In this document: piece by piece, positions 25,160 to 33,919 of the stretch
Layout: each line of letters begins with the position of its first letter
Position numbering within the stretch: position 1 is the first letter of the stretch
Assembly: GCA_026394055.1 (NCBI GenBank)
Contig: JAPKYZ010000107.1
Span: 85,701 to 149,700 of the forward strand
From: Acidobacteriota bacterium
GTDB lineage: Bacteria; Acidobacteriota; Terriglobia; Bryobacterales; Bryobacteraceae
Direction: 5' to 3'
Length of the DNA stretch: 64,000 nt
The notes under the pieces: generated by a model
Told to the model about the DNA's origin: nothing
Databases searched by the model: none
Seen by the model: only the letters and a program-made list of their open reading frames with translations
Position numbers and translations under genes: made by a program

Positions 25160-26521
25160 CTAGCATTCAGTAGAAAAGTACTGGCGGCACCCGGTATCCA
25201 GGTCCAACTTCAGCCGCGGCAGCTGCCGTCGTGCGGCAAGCGCCTCCTCGCTGGCCGGTGCCAGCCGGATCAGTTCCTCATAGTAGGCAATGGCTTTCAA
25301 GCGAGCCTCAGGCGCACGGCGCCGGTTCTCCCGCTGCCGGGATGGCAAGGGTGAACCCAACTCGAACAACGGGTCGTCGGGTGGCAACATTCCGATTGAC
25401 CACCAGCTCTCATAGGCCACCGCCAACGTAAACAGCACATCTTTTCGAATCGGGCTATGCGGCCGCTCGCTCAAAAATGCCTCGCCGCGCCAGATGACGA
25501 CACGGAAGCGGTCAGATCCTCCTGATCGAGGACTCACGCTGCCCACCGCCCAGCCCAGCCGCTGCAGTGTGAGAAAGGCGAGCTCACCCGCGGACGTATC
25601 CGGATAGAGCCGCCAAGCGCGCCCCAGGAGATCCTGGTCGTACATCATTCCGCCGTAGTGGCCCAATCCACCCAACCTCGCACCGTGGGGTGCCAGGGCT
25701 TGGCGGATGCGAGCCGCCAAGGGATGCTCCCGGGCCATCTCCCCACTGCGTTCGATCACCAGGCAACCGTTGGCGTCGACGATCAGCCGGTCCAGATCGA
25801 CCAGCGCTTGTGCTCGCGTCTGGTTGTCGCCGGTGTAAAGCGTGGCCACACGCGCTTGGACCTCGGCCAGCAGCTGCTGCGGGGTCCATTGGCGGCGTTG
25901 AGCTTGAGGCAGCTGCCCAATCGGGAGGCCGGCGAGGGCTGAAATCCGCTCATCGAGCACCCGCTCGTCCAACAGGCGCTGATCGAGGACGATCAGCTGT
26001 ACGCCTGTCCTGTTTCCCAGCGGCTGGCTGTGGGACGGGTTACGATGCAGGAAGATGTTCCGCCGGCCGGTCCGCCAGTGCAGTCCGTTCACTGGCTCAC
26101 TGTGCTTGATCCGACGGAATCCAATCTCGTACAACTCCGGCTGGCGATCACCAGGTCCGTAGCGGGCCGTCAGCCGGCTGGTGAGCGCCGCCTCTAACTC
26201 CTCCGGCGTCGCGGCCGTGTGGCTCTCCGTCCGCACATCCACGCGCAACCGGAGCGGCCGCGGCTGCTCCAGATCAAAGACGTAATAGAAGCTTTCGGTG
26301 CGCACGGCTTGATTTCCGTCCGCGCAATGGAAGCTCCATTGCTGCAACGCAGTCCCGGCATTGTTGCCGCTATAGCGGATGGGCTGACAGCCTGGTCGCG
26401 CTGCGTAAGGAGTTGGTCCGGTGAAGGCATCCACCTTCAGGAGCATGGCCGCAGCCATCTCGCCGGGCGTTTCCTGCCCCCAGAGAGCCGCGCTGAGACA
26501 GCCAAACCACAGCAGCCGCAT
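25160..26521 (-). CDS. Hypothetical exported protein
   Basis: 453 residues with a Sec signal (MRLLWFGCLSAALWG) directly followed by QETPGEM. The mature chain contains no motif I recognise. It has a C-terminal helical stretch, KAIAYYEELIRLAPASEEALA, that looks like a TPR unit, and cysteines at several spaced points (GCQPIRYSG, FHCADGNQ, GCRQYFSTEC), which may form disulfides in the periplasm. The gene sits between the MocA-family oxidoreductase and the sugar isomerase-like gene on the same strand, but its role there is unknown. Confidence 0.55.
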   Translation of the reverse strand: MRLLWFGCLSAALWGQETPGEMAAAMLLKVDAFTGPTPYAARPGCQPIRYSGNNAGTALQQWSFHCADGNQAVRTESFYYVFDLEQPRPLRLRVDVRTESHTAATPEELEAALTSRLTARYGPGDRQPELYEIGFRRIKHSEPVNGLHWRTGRRNIFLHRNPSHSQPLGNRTGVQLIVLDQRLLDERVLDERISALAGLPIGQLPQAQRRQWTPQQLLAEVQARVATLYTGDNQTRAQALVDLDRLIVDANGCLVIERSGEMAREHPLAARIRQALAPHGARLGGLGHYGGMMYDQDLLGRAWRLYPDTSAGELAFLTLQRLGWAVGSVSPRSGGSDRFRVVIWRGEAFLSERPHSPIRKDVLFTLAVAYESWWSIGMLPPDDPLFELGSPLPSRQRENRRRAPEARLKAIAYYEELIRLAPASEEALAARRQLPRLKLDLDTGCRQYFSTEC

Positions 26522-26557
26522 ATAGCCTCATGTTAGCTGAGTGCGATCCAGCTGGAG

Positions 26558-27454
26558 TTACCCCTTTAGGCTACGCAAATACTCGACACTCTTGCGGACG
26601 CTATCAAGCGGATCGCCGGGGGTGGCATCCTGCTCAATGAAATAGTGCGCCACGCCCGCGGCCTTGGCGGCATCGAGGATACTCTTCCAGTCGAGCGTCC
26701 CGGACCCCACTTCGGCAAATGACGTGGGGGGCATGGAGAACTCCTGCACTTTGCGCGGGGCGCTGGCGGAGACGTCCTTCAAGTGGACCGAGCCGACGCG
26801 GCCTTTCCACTGCTTCAGCAACGCCGCCGGGTCAGCGCCGCCGATGGCCACCCAGAAGACGTCCATCTCCAGCTTGGCGCGCTTGTCCAGGTCCTTGAAC
26901 AACCGGTCAATGAAGCGGGCGCCCGGCTCACCTTCGAACTCAAAGGCGTGGTTGTGATAGTAAAACCCGAGACCTGCGGCGGAGCAGGCCGCGGCGGCGC
27001 GGTTGAGCTTTTCGATCGAACCATCACGTTCTTCCGGCAGCAGAAAGCTGAGGCCCACTCGTTCGACACCATGCTGCTTGGCCAGCGTGATCATCTCCTC
27101 GAGCGTCGGCTTGGGTGCGTCGGCGTTGGGTGGGGCCATCTTCATGCGCTTGGCCATGCGCGCCGATAGTTCCCGCCAAGGCTCCCAGGCACCGGTGACG
27201 ATGGGGGATTCGATAAACAGGTGCTTGGGCTTGAGGCCTGCGGCTTGGATCATCCCGGCGTGATTCCGCAGGTTGTCCGGGCGTACCTCGAGCTCGGTGA
27301 TGCCCAGCGCCGCCAGCGCCTGGTACGTTTCAGCGGCCTTGGTGGCTAGCGGATCGCGCACGGTGTAGAGGTTCAAGCCCAAAACGCGGGGGCTTGAGGC
27401 CGCGGATGCAGTGAGGCTGGCGGCGGTCGCCGCGAGAAAATGTCGGCGGAGCAT
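26558..27454 (-). CDS. Exported sugar phosphate isomerase/epimerase-like (xylose isomerase-like TIM barrel)
   Basis: 298 residues from ATG 27452-27454; the longer frame adds a non-signal Cys-rich stretch. The N-terminus (MLRRHFLAATAASLTASAA) is a Tat-type export signal. The TIM barrel begins LGLNLYTVRDPL. Metal-site strands of the AP-endonuclease-2 fold are seen in FYYHNHAFEFEG, LEMDVFWVAIGG, SVHLKDVS and AEVGSGTLDWKSILD. These are the positions where isomerase/epimerase family members hold Glu, Asp and His ligands. The reaction is unknown. Its proximity to the exported MocA-type oxidoreductase points to extracytoplasmic sugar or inositol modification. Confidence 0.82.
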   Translation of the reverse strand: MLRRHFLAATAASLTASAASSPRVLGLNLYTVRDPLATKAAETYQALAALGITELEVRPDNLRNHAGMIQAAGLKPKHLFIESPIVTGAWEPWRELSARMAKRMKMAPPNADAPKPTLEEMITLAKQHGVERVGLSFLLPEERDGSIEKLNRAAAACSAAGLGFYYHNHAFEFEGEPGARFIDRLFKDLDKRAKLEMDVFWVAIGGADPAALLKQWKGRVGSVHLKDVSASAPRKVQEFSMPPTSFAEVGSGTLDWKSILDAAKAAGVAHYFIEQDATPGDPLDSVRKSVEYLRSLKG

Positions 27455-27543
27455 GGAGTGATTATCTGCCAATTGGGAACATCGTATTCGGCAAGCAGCC
27501 GCATGGCAGCACCGGCGGCAGACCATATTGCTAAACTAATGCT

Positions 27544-27834
27544 GTGCGCAATATTGCGTTCACCTGGGATCCTCGCAAAGCCCGGTCCAATCTGGCCAAG
27601 CACGGTGTGTCGTTCGCGGAAGCGCAATCGGTCTTTCTCGATGAAAGCGGCCGTTTGATGGACGATCCGGATCAGTCGGCGGACGAGGACCGGTTCCTGA
27701 TACTGGGTTACAGCTTTCAGGCGCGCTGTTTGATCGTGAGTCACTGCTACCGGAAATCCGGCGCTGAGATCCGCTTGATCTCTGCCCGGCGCGCAACGGC
27801 TCGAGAAGAAGAAACGTATTGGAGCCTCAAGTGA
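27544..27834 (+). CDS. brnT: BrnT-family ribonuclease toxin
   Basis: 96 residues from GTG 27544. The family signature FTWDPRKARSNLAKHGVSF is followed by VFLDESG and by ILGYSFQARCLIVSHCYR, then IRLISARRATAREEETY. These are the residues that form the RelE-like active site and the antitoxin contact in Brucella BrnT. As a type II toxin it would cleave mRNA and stop translation until neutralised by the antitoxin encoded next. The stop overlaps the downstream antitoxin start (GTGA), which couples their translation. Confidence 0.92.
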   Translation: MRNIAFTWDPRKARSNLAKHGVSFAEAQSVFLDESGRLMDDPDQSADEDRFLILGYSFQARCLIVSHCYRKSGAEIRLISARRATAREEETYWSLK

Positions 27835-28070
27835 GAAAAGAATACGACTTTACGAAGTCCCGGAAGAATCCCTACGCCAAGCAGCTGAAGAGCCAGATCA
27901 CGATACGGCTTGATACCGCGGCTGTCGACTACTTCAAACAATTGGCCGCAGAACTGGGGATGCCGTATCAGAACCTCATCAATCTGTTCCTGAGAGACTG
28001 CGCCATCCAGAAGCGTCAGCCGAGTATTCAGTGGATTGAAGCAGCCTCTAATCTGACTGCTCCCCAGTAG
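27831..28070 (+). CDS. brnA: BrnA-like ribbon-helix-helix antitoxin
   Basis: 79 residues from GTG 27831, overlapping the brnT stop by three bases. The N-terminus (KEYDFTKSRKNPYAKQLK) is the segment that binds BrnT. The DNA-binding part follows: SQITIRLDTAAVDYFKQLAA then LGMPYQNLINLFLRDCA, a ribbon-helix-helix that binds the operon promoter as repressor with the toxin. It neutralises the ribonuclease. The pair ends four bases from the stop of the truncated phosphatase gene on the other strand. Confidence 0.88.
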   Translation: MRKEYDFTKSRKNPYAKQLKSQITIRLDTAAVDYFKQLAAELGMPYQNLINLFLRDCAIQKRQPSIQWIEAASNLTAPQ

Positions 28071-28074
28071 CGTT

Positions 28075-28650
28075 TCAGGCGGGAGGAGCTAGGGGATGCT
28101 CAGCCACTGCCGCACCGCCCCTTCCAAGCCCGCACTGCAACCAATCGCGTGGCCCGCCCAGCCGCGACCCTTCAATGAACGAGCAGCCGTTCACCATCAA
28201 CACGCTTTCATCAAAGCGCGTCTTGGTCGACGCCTGAATGCGCTCGCCATCGCGCCAAGCGCCTTCGCCGATAGCGGCTGAATACATGCGCCCCAAACCC
28301 GGGAAGTGCGCGACGCCCACGACGACTTCGCCGTGATCTTCCAGGCCGATCAGCACGCCCCACAGCGGGTTGCCGCGGACGAAGTCGCGCGTGCCATCGA
28401 TCGGGTCAATGATCCAGCGGCGTCCGCTCTTTGATTCCCGGGCCGCGCCTTCTTCACCCAGCAAGCCATCGTCGGCAAATTGGACCGAGAGCAGGGAACT
28501 GATCAACCGCTCACTTTCTTTGTCGGCCTTGGTGACGGGCGAGTTGTCGGACTTGATCTCCGGGTCCACCTTGCCTTGGTAGTAGAGCGCCAGGGCGCCG
28601 GCTTCACGGGCAGCGGCGCGTGCTACCGCCAGCTCTGATTGATAGGGCAT
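28075..28650 (-). pseudogene. Inositol-monophosphatase-family phosphatase (HisN/SuhB-like), C-terminally truncated
   Basis: 191 residues from ATG 28648-28650; family members are about 260. Metal-binding motif 1 is intact (LLGEEGA, where the Glu ligand sits, and DPIDGTRDF), so the catalytic core is present up to about two thirds. The C-terminal WD-x-AA-x3-EAGG motif, which supplies the last metal ligand, is missing. The chain ends in an unrelated short tail (GLGRGGAAVAEHPLAPP) just four bases from the brnA stop. I read this as a truncated, probably inactive copy, damaged at the junction with the toxin-antitoxin pair. Usual substrates are inositol phosphate or histidinol phosphate. Confidence 0.8.
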
Positions 28651-28675
28651 AAGGCTATCGTAAACTTGCGGAAGC

Positions 28676-30439
28676 ATGCCTTACTCGACCGTCTACTCCG
28701 TGCTTGAGCACGCGGCCGCCACCCACGGGAAAGCCGCCGCCCTCCACCAGCCCATTCCGGGCACCAAGCCCACGCAGTACAACGCCTGGAATTGGGTGGA
28801 ATACCAGCAGGCCGTGATGGAAGTGGCCTGCGGCTTGCGGCAAATGGGTGTGCAGGCGGGTGAGATTGTGGCGCTCTACTCCGAGACTCGGGCGGAGTTC
28901 TACTTTGCCGACTTGGGCGTGATGACCAATGGCTCCACGGCCGCCGCTCTCTACACCTCGAACCCGCTCGCGGAGAACATCCGCAATCTCCGCGCCTGTG
29001 GGGCGAAGGTGCTGTTTGTCGAAGATCCCAAAACCAAGCGCATGCTTACCGAAGGCATGCGGGACAACCCGGTGGACGTCACTTGGATTCTGCTGACGGG
29101 CGAAGAGCCGCACATCCTGACGCTGGACCTGTTGCGGGAGAAGGGGCGTGAAACGATCGCGGCCGATCCCAGCTTTTTTGCGAAGGTGCAGGCGGATGTC
29201 ACCCCCGCTTCAACCGCGATTCTCTATCTCACCAGTGGCGCCACGGGTGAGCCGAAGATGGGACTGGTGACCCAGTCCGCCCTGGTCCGGAACATCGAGA
29301 TGGGGCCTGGTGTCGTGCCGTTGACGGCGAAAGATTGCACGATCGCCTTTCTGCCTTCGGCCCACATCGCGCAGCGCGTGGTGGTGGAGCTGCTGCCCAT
29401 CGTCTCTGGAATGCAGGTGTGGTTCTCGGAAAGCCTGATGCGGCTGCCGGCTGAGATGCAGTCGATCAAGCCCACCATGCTGCTGGCGCCGCCGCGCGTG
29501 TGGGAGCGGGTTTATGCGTCGGTCTGCACGGAGATCCGGAAGAAGCCGCCGATGATGCAGAAGCTGTTTTACGGTGCCGTGGGATTGGGCGCTAAAGCCG
29601 CCGAACTCCGGCGGGAAGGCAAACTGGTGCCGCCGTGGATTACGGTGCCACTGGGTTTGGCCGACAAGGTGATGTTCGCCAAGGTCCGGGAACGCCTGGG
29701 CGGGCGGCTGAAGTTTGCCATTTCCGGGTCCGCTCCACTGGGCAAGGATCTCGCGCTGTTCTTTGAGGCGATTGGTCTATCGTTGGTTGAAGGCTACGGG
29801 CTCACCGAGGGCGGCGTCACCCACTTGAACCCCATCCACGCCATCCAGCCAGGCTCCATCGGCAAGCTGCTGTCGAGCTACATTGAGCACAAGCTGGCCG
29901 AGGATGGCGAACTGTTGCTGAAAGGGCCCACCATCTTCTCCGGCTACTTCAACGACCCGGAGGCCACCGCCCAGGTGTTGCGCGATGGGTGGCTCTATAC
30001 GGGCGACATTGCCGAGATCGCCCCCGATGGCTTTGTCCGGATCACGGGCCGCAAGAAGGAGCTCCTGGTGGCCTCGAACGGCAAAAAGATCTACCCCGGC
30101 CGGGTGGAGTCACTGTTCAAGGGCGACCCGCTGATCAGCAACGTGGTGCTGGTGGGTGACAAGCTGCCCTACATCACGGCGCTGATCACCTTAAACCCCG
30201 ATGCCAAAAAGAACATGTCCGAGGCGGCGGCGCAGGAGGCCGTCAAGGCCGCGGTAAAGAAGGCCAACACGCACCTGGCCGCCTTCGAGCAGATCCGCAA
30301 ATTCAAGGTGCTGGACACCGACTTCACCACCGCCACCGGTGAGCTCACGCCAACAATGAAGGTGCGGCGGGCGAGGGTGCTGGAGAAGTACAAGTCACTC
30401 GTCGAGGAGATGTATGTGGGCAAAGAGGAGAGCCATTGA
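28676..30439 (+). CDS. Long-chain fatty acid-CoA ligase (AMP-binding)
   Basis: 587 residues, the length of FadD15-type (ACSL-like) ligases. The AMP-binding loop reads TSGATGEPKM; the common form is TSGTTGxPKG, so it has two substitutions. Later signatures are GYGLTEGG, DGWLYTGDIAEIAPDGFVRI, ITGRKKELLV and the C-terminal SNGKKIYPGRVESLFK, where the linker and catalytic Lys region lie. The enzyme activates long-chain fatty acids to acyl-AMP and then acyl-CoA at the membrane. Divergent from the truncated phosphatase; its stop overlaps the next gene's TTG start. Confidence 0.9.
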   Translation: MPYSTVYSVLEHAAATHGKAAALHQPIPGTKPTQYNAWNWVEYQQAVMEVACGLRQMGVQAGEIVALYSETRAEFYFADLGVMTNGSTAAALYTSNPLAENIRNLRACGAKVLFVEDPKTKRMLTEGMRDNPVDVTWILLTGEEPHILTLDLLREKGRETIAADPSFFAKVQADVTPASTAILYLTSGATGEPKMGLVTQSALVRNIEMGPGVVPLTAKDCTIAFLPSAHIAQRVVVELLPIVSGMQVWFSESLMRLPAEMQSIKPTMLLAPPRVWERVYASVCTEIRKKPPMMQKLFYGAVGLGAKAAELRREGKLVPPWITVPLGLADKVMFAKVRERLGGRLKFAISGSAPLGKDLALFFEAIGLSLVEGYGLTEGGVTHLNPIHAIQPGSIGKLLSSYIEHKLAEDGELLLKGPTIFSGYFNDPEATAQVLRDGWLYTGDIAEIAPDGFVRITGRKKELLVASNGKKIYPGRVESLFKGDPLISNVVLVGDKLPYITALITLNPDAKKNMSEAAAQEAVKAAVKKANTHLAAFEQIRKFKVLDTDFTTATGELTPTMKVRRARVLEKYKSLVEEMYVGKEESH

Positions 30440-31602
30440 GCATTTTCGTTGAACACATCGGTGCCAAAGGCTTCCTCTCATTCGGGCCCGAATGGCCGGG
30501 GCTCGACCTGCGGGATCTGAATATTCTGATTGGGCCGAATGGGTCTGGGAAGTCGAATTTGATTGAGGCGATTGCGCTGTTTAAGGCGCTGCCGGACAAC
30601 CCGGAGAAGTTCCTCAGTCGCTGGGGGCAGCGTTTTTCGGATTGGGTTTGGAAGGGCGCACCTGCTCGGGATGAGGCGCGCCTTAGGTTGACCGTAGCAA
30701 TGCCCGAAGGGGGCTTTTTCACTCGCTTCACCGGTTTTCCAGCCTCGGTGACCCATGGATTCGGTCTCGGCAAGCAAAGTGTCGCCCCCGAGAGGCTAAG
30801 GCTGTTCGAGGAGCTGATTTCCATCACAGGCGCAGATACGCCGAACGCAAAAGAGATCCTCGCAGCCACTTCCCTCACTCCACCGAATGATATGAGCCGC
30901 TCGGTCCTGTCGCGCCCACGGGGGATGCATATCGAATTGCTTTTCTCTATTGCCGACATCTACCGATCGATTCAGATTTTCAGGGGTCCTCAGACGATAG
31001 GTCCGGAGAGTATCAAGCAATCCCGAAACTCCGGTCCATCGGATGTACTGGATGATGACGGAACTAACCTGGGAATGGTGCTGGATCGGATCTCCGGAAA
31101 GGCAGCGAGCCGCCAAGGCCTTCTCGGTGCCATTCAGGAAGTGAATCCCTCGATTGTCGACATTCGATTGCGCCCGGCGGGTGGCTCAGCGCAAGAATTA
31201 TTCGCCGACGAAGGGCTCTCGGAATTGCTCCCCGTGAGCCGGATGTCGGAGGGGACGATCCGCTGGCTTTGCTTGCTCGCCATCCTGCTCAATGATCAAC
31301 CGCCCCCGCTGATTTGCCTGGAAGAGCCGGAGATCGGTTTGCACCCGGATGCCTTGATCGCCTTGGCCAGACTTCTGCGCGAGGCATCAAAACGGACGCA
31401 GATCATCGTCACTACCCATTCGCCCACGCTGGTTGACGCTTTCACCGACACGCCTGAATGTGTGGTCGTCTGTGAGCGGACGCCCACAGGTTCGTCCATG
31501 CGCCGTTTGGAGAAGGATAAGCTACAGCACTGGCTAGCTGACTTCAATATGGGCCTGGGGTACCTCTGGGAGACAGGGCGATTGGGTGGGAATCGATGGT
31601 AG
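30436..31602 (+). CDS. AAA-family (ABC-like, OLD/RecF-type) ATPase of a putative defence module
   Basis: 388 residues from TTG 30436, which overlaps the ligase stop. Walker A is GPNGSGKSN at residues 33-41. Far apart, near the end, are the signature region MSEGTIRW, Walker B LICLEEPEIGLHPD and a switch histidine in VTTHSPTLVDAF. This is the plan of AAA_15/AAA_21 ATPases, cytosolic proteins related to SMC and OLD that sense damaged or foreign DNA. No membrane segments. It overlaps the DUF4276 gene by seven bases, so both are made together. Same-type ATPases pair with TOPRIM-like proteins in known anti-phage systems (for example PARIS and OLD-type systems); a defence role is inference from that pairing. 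Confidence 0.82.
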   Translation: MSIFVEHIGAKGFLSFGPEWPGLDLRDLNILIGPNGSGKSNLIEAIALFKALPDNPEKFLSRWGQRFSDWVWKGAPARDEARLRLTVAMPEGGFFTRFTGFPASVTHGFGLGKQSVAPERLRLFEELISITGADTPNAKEILAATSLTPPNDMSRSVLSRPRGMHIELLFSIADIYRSIQIFRGPQTIGPESIKQSRNSGPSDVLDDDGTNLGMVLDRISGKAASRQGLLGAIQEVNPSIVDIRLRPAGGSAQELFADEGLSELLPVSRMSEGTIRWLCLLAILLNDQPPPLICLEEPEIGLHPDALIALARLLREASKRTQIIVTTHSPTLVDAFTDTPECVVVCERTPTGSSMRRLEKDKLQHWLADFNMGLGYLWETGRLGGNRW

Positions 31603-32204
31603 TAACTCTATTTGTTGAGGGCGGCGCACCACCTGACCAGAATGGCCGTTCGCAAGGCCGAGCTTTTAATAGGCTCTGCGCACGTGCGGTTAAGACACTT
31701 CTGGGGAAGGTGTCCAAGCGTCACATAGACGTAGTTCCGTGTGGGCCCAACCGCAATGCCATCGAACAGTTCCGGTCTGCGCTTGAAGGCCAACAATACG
31801 AATTGCCCGTGCTTTTAGTCGACAGCGAAGGCCCCGTTCGAACCAACCCATTGGCCCACATCGCGCAACTGAACTCCATCGTGCCGGGCCTTCTGAATGA
31901 GGACCAGGTGCACTTAATGGTCCAGTTGATGGAAGCTTGGCTCCTCAGTGACCCCGATGCGCTCCATCTTTACTTCGGGCGAGGATTTCGGAAGCGAGAG
32001 GTGCCGTCAGTGGAACTTGAAGAAATCCCGAAGGCGAGCATTGAATCGGCGCTGGCTGAGGCGAGTGCGTCTTGCGATAGCCCCTACATCGCTGGCCAGC
32101 ACGGGCGGAGGGCATTTGAGATTCTGGCGACGGTCGACCCACAGAAACTCCAAGCCGCCTGCCCCAGCGCCAAACGCTTCTTCGACTACCTACGCAACCT
32201 TTAA
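31596..32204 (+). CDS. DUF4276-family protein, TOPRIM-like partner of the AAA ATPase
   Basis: 202 residues. The N-terminal strand ends in LFVEGG (Glu8) and a later strand reads VLLVDSEGP (Asp76, Glu78). Together these Glu plus DxE positions are what a TOPRIM metal site needs, which would make the protein a nuclease or a nuclease regulator. The middle segment VHLMVQLMEAWLLSDPDAL is typical of DUF4276. It overlaps the ATPase gene and no other gene belongs to the module, since tsaE follows convergently with 15 bases of overlap. Role in phage defence is inferred; the family assignment is fairly sure. Confidence 0.8.
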   Translation: MVVTLFVEGGAPPDQNGRSQGRAFNRLCARAVKTLLGKVSKRHIDVVPCGPNRNAIEQFRSALEGQQYELPVLLVDSEGPVRTNPLAHIAQLNSIVPGLLNEDQVHLMVQLMEAWLLSDPDALHLYFGRGFRKREVPSVELEEIPKASIESALAEASASCDSPYIAGQHGRRAFEILATVDPQKLQAACPSAKRFFDYLRNL

Positions 32205-32612
32205 CTCCACCACCCGCCCGCCCGCCACTGCGCTAATCTCCACCCGCCACAGCGGCACCCCATAGAGCTTCTCAAAACGCTCCCCCCACTCAATCAGCAC
32301 CAGCGCCTTGCGGTCAAACAGTTCGTCCAGGCCTAGGCCCCAGACTTCGGCGTCGGTTTCCAGGCGGTAGAGGTCGATGTGGTAGACCCGGGTGGGCGAG
32401 CCGTATTCGTGGATCAGGGTGAAGGTGGGGCTCGATACTTCGTCGGGGGCAAGGCCGGTGCGTTCGGCGGTGATGCCTTTGGAGAGGGTGGTCTTGCCGG
32501 CGCCCAAGTCACCGGTCAGGATGACGGCGGCGCGTACGGGCAGCAGGCGGGCCAGTTGGCGGCCCACCTCGATCATCTCGTCTTCGGTGCGCGCTTCAAA
32601 CGTGTGGGTCAT
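32190..32612 (-). CDS. tsaE: tRNA threonylcarbamoyladenosine biosynthesis ATPase TsaE
   Basis: 140 residues, the usual size. Walker A is LTGDLGAGKTTLSKGI at about residues 33-48, followed by the family's SPTFTLIHEY and YHIDLYRLE, then LVLIEWGERF. TsaE is the ATPase of the TsaB/D/E complex that makes t6A at position 37 of ANN-decoding tRNAs. Its ATG overlaps the nnr stop (ATGA), so it is the last gene of the minus-strand operon running from about 39 kb. Confidence 0.93.
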   Translation of the reverse strand: MTHTFEARTEDEMIEVGRQLARLLPVRAAVILTGDLGAGKTTLSKGITAERTGLAPDEVSSPTFTLIHEYGSPTRVYHIDLYRLETDAEVWGLGLDELFDRKALVLIEWGERFEKLYGVPLWRVEISAVAGGRVVELKVA

Positions 32613-33919
32613 TGCGCGTTGCGGATGGCTTGGGGGAGGAATGTCAGCAGGTCGGTGGCGAGCAGGCAGCGGTCGGTCCAGTGTTGGGCGCCTAGCTCCC
32701 CACTGCGGCCGTGGAGCCAGACGGCGGCGTGCACGGATTCCGCGCTCGGCTGCTGAGCATAGAAACCGGCGATCATGCCGGTCAGGATGTCGCCGCTGCC
32801 GGCCTTGGCCATGGCGGGAGACCCGGTGGGGTTGATGTGCACCTGGCCGTCGGGGTGAGCGATCAAGGTGCGGAAGCCTTTCAGCACCAGAGTGACTTGA
32901 TGCGTCTGGGCGAACTCACGGGCCTGCTCCACACGAGCTTCCCCATCAAGCGCCGCCCCCAGCCGTAGGCGGCGGAACTCGCCCGGGTGGGGGGTGAGGA
33001 TGCGCGGGGCCGGCGGCACGGGCAAGGGCCACTGGGCTAGCGAGTTCAAGCCATCAGCATCGATCACCATCGGCAGTGGCGAAGTGGCGTAGAGATGCCG
33101 GACGAGCTCGGTGTACTCTAGGCCCAGCCCCGGGCCGACGGCGAGCACGGTCTTGCCATCGAGTGGCAGCGGCTCGTTGAGCGGGCAACTCATCAACTCC
33201 GGGACAGCGGCCACGGCGGCGGTGACCGTCACCAATCCCGCGCCCGCGCGCAACGCCGCCAGTCCGGTCATCTGCGCGGCACCGGTTTTGCCGGGTGCGC
33301 CGCCCACCACCAGCACATGGCCGAAGTCACCCTTGTGAGAGGTCTTCGCCCGTGGCGGCAGCTGCGGGGGATCGAGCAGGTGGAGATCGCTTTCAGCAGG
33401 CAGGGTGCCGATATCGCCCACAGTGACTTCGCCACACGCCTCGCACCAGGGCGGCAGCACGTGCACCGGCTTGAGAGCGGCAAAACTGATCGTGTAATCG
33501 GCGGTGACAAACTCCCCGCCCGAGCCTACGCCGGAGGGCACATCGACGGCCACTACTTTGGCCCCGGCGTGCCGCATCCGGTTGATCCAGCGGATCTGCT
33601 CCAGTGGCTCGCCGCGGGCGGGACCCTTTACGCCAATCCCGAGCACGGCATCCACCACAACGGTTGGCGCGCCATCTTCCGGCCACAGGCTGGGCTCAAT
33701 GCCCATCGTCTTCAACAATCGCGCCACGATCAGGCCGTCGCCGCCGTTGTTGCCTTTGCCACAGACCACTGCCACCTTTTCGTCAGGCAGCGAAAAGCGT
33801 GACTTCAGCATCTCCACCACGCGCTCGGCCGCGCGTAGCATCAAGACCTCGCTGGGCGTACCGGCGGCAATGGTCCGCTGGTCGATTTCGCGCATCGCCT
33901 CGCTGGATAGAACGATCAT
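32609..33919 (-). CDS. nnr: Bifunctional NAD(P)H-hydrate epimerase / ADP-dependent dehydratase
   Basis: 436 residues, somewhat shorter than the usual 480-530. The N-terminal half is the epimerase (GKGNNGGDGLIVARLL, then VVDAVLGIGVKG, AVDVPSGVGSGG). The C-terminal ribokinase-like half is the dehydratase (VVGGAPGKTGAAQMTGLAAL, LTPHPGEFRRL and the substrate motif PAMAKAGSGDILTGMIAGF). Together they repair damaged NAD(P)H hydrates in the cytosol. The gene pair tsaE-nnr is widely conserved. Start ATG overlaps the K+ channel stop by four bases. Confidence 0.92.
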   Translation of the reverse strand: MIVLSSEAMREIDQRTIAAGTPSEVLMLRAAERVVEMLKSRFSLPDEKVAVVCGKGNNGGDGLIVARLLKTMGIEPSLWPEDGAPTVVVDAVLGIGVKGPARGEPLEQIRWINRMRHAGAKVVAVDVPSGVGSGGEFVTADYTISFAALKPVHVLPPWCEACGEVTVGDIGTLPAESDLHLLDPPQLPPRAKTSHKGDFGHVLVVGGAPGKTGAAQMTGLAALRAGAGLVTVTAAVAAVPELMSCPLNEPLPLDGKTVLAVGPGLGLEYTELVRHLYATSPLPMVIDADGLNSLAQWPLPVPPAPRILTPHPGEFRRLRLGAALDGEARVEQAREFAQTHQVTLVLKGFRTLIAHPDGQVHINPTGSPAMAKAGSGDILTGMIAGFYAQQPSAESVHAAVWLHGRSGELGAQHWTDRCLLATDLLTFLPQAIRNAQ

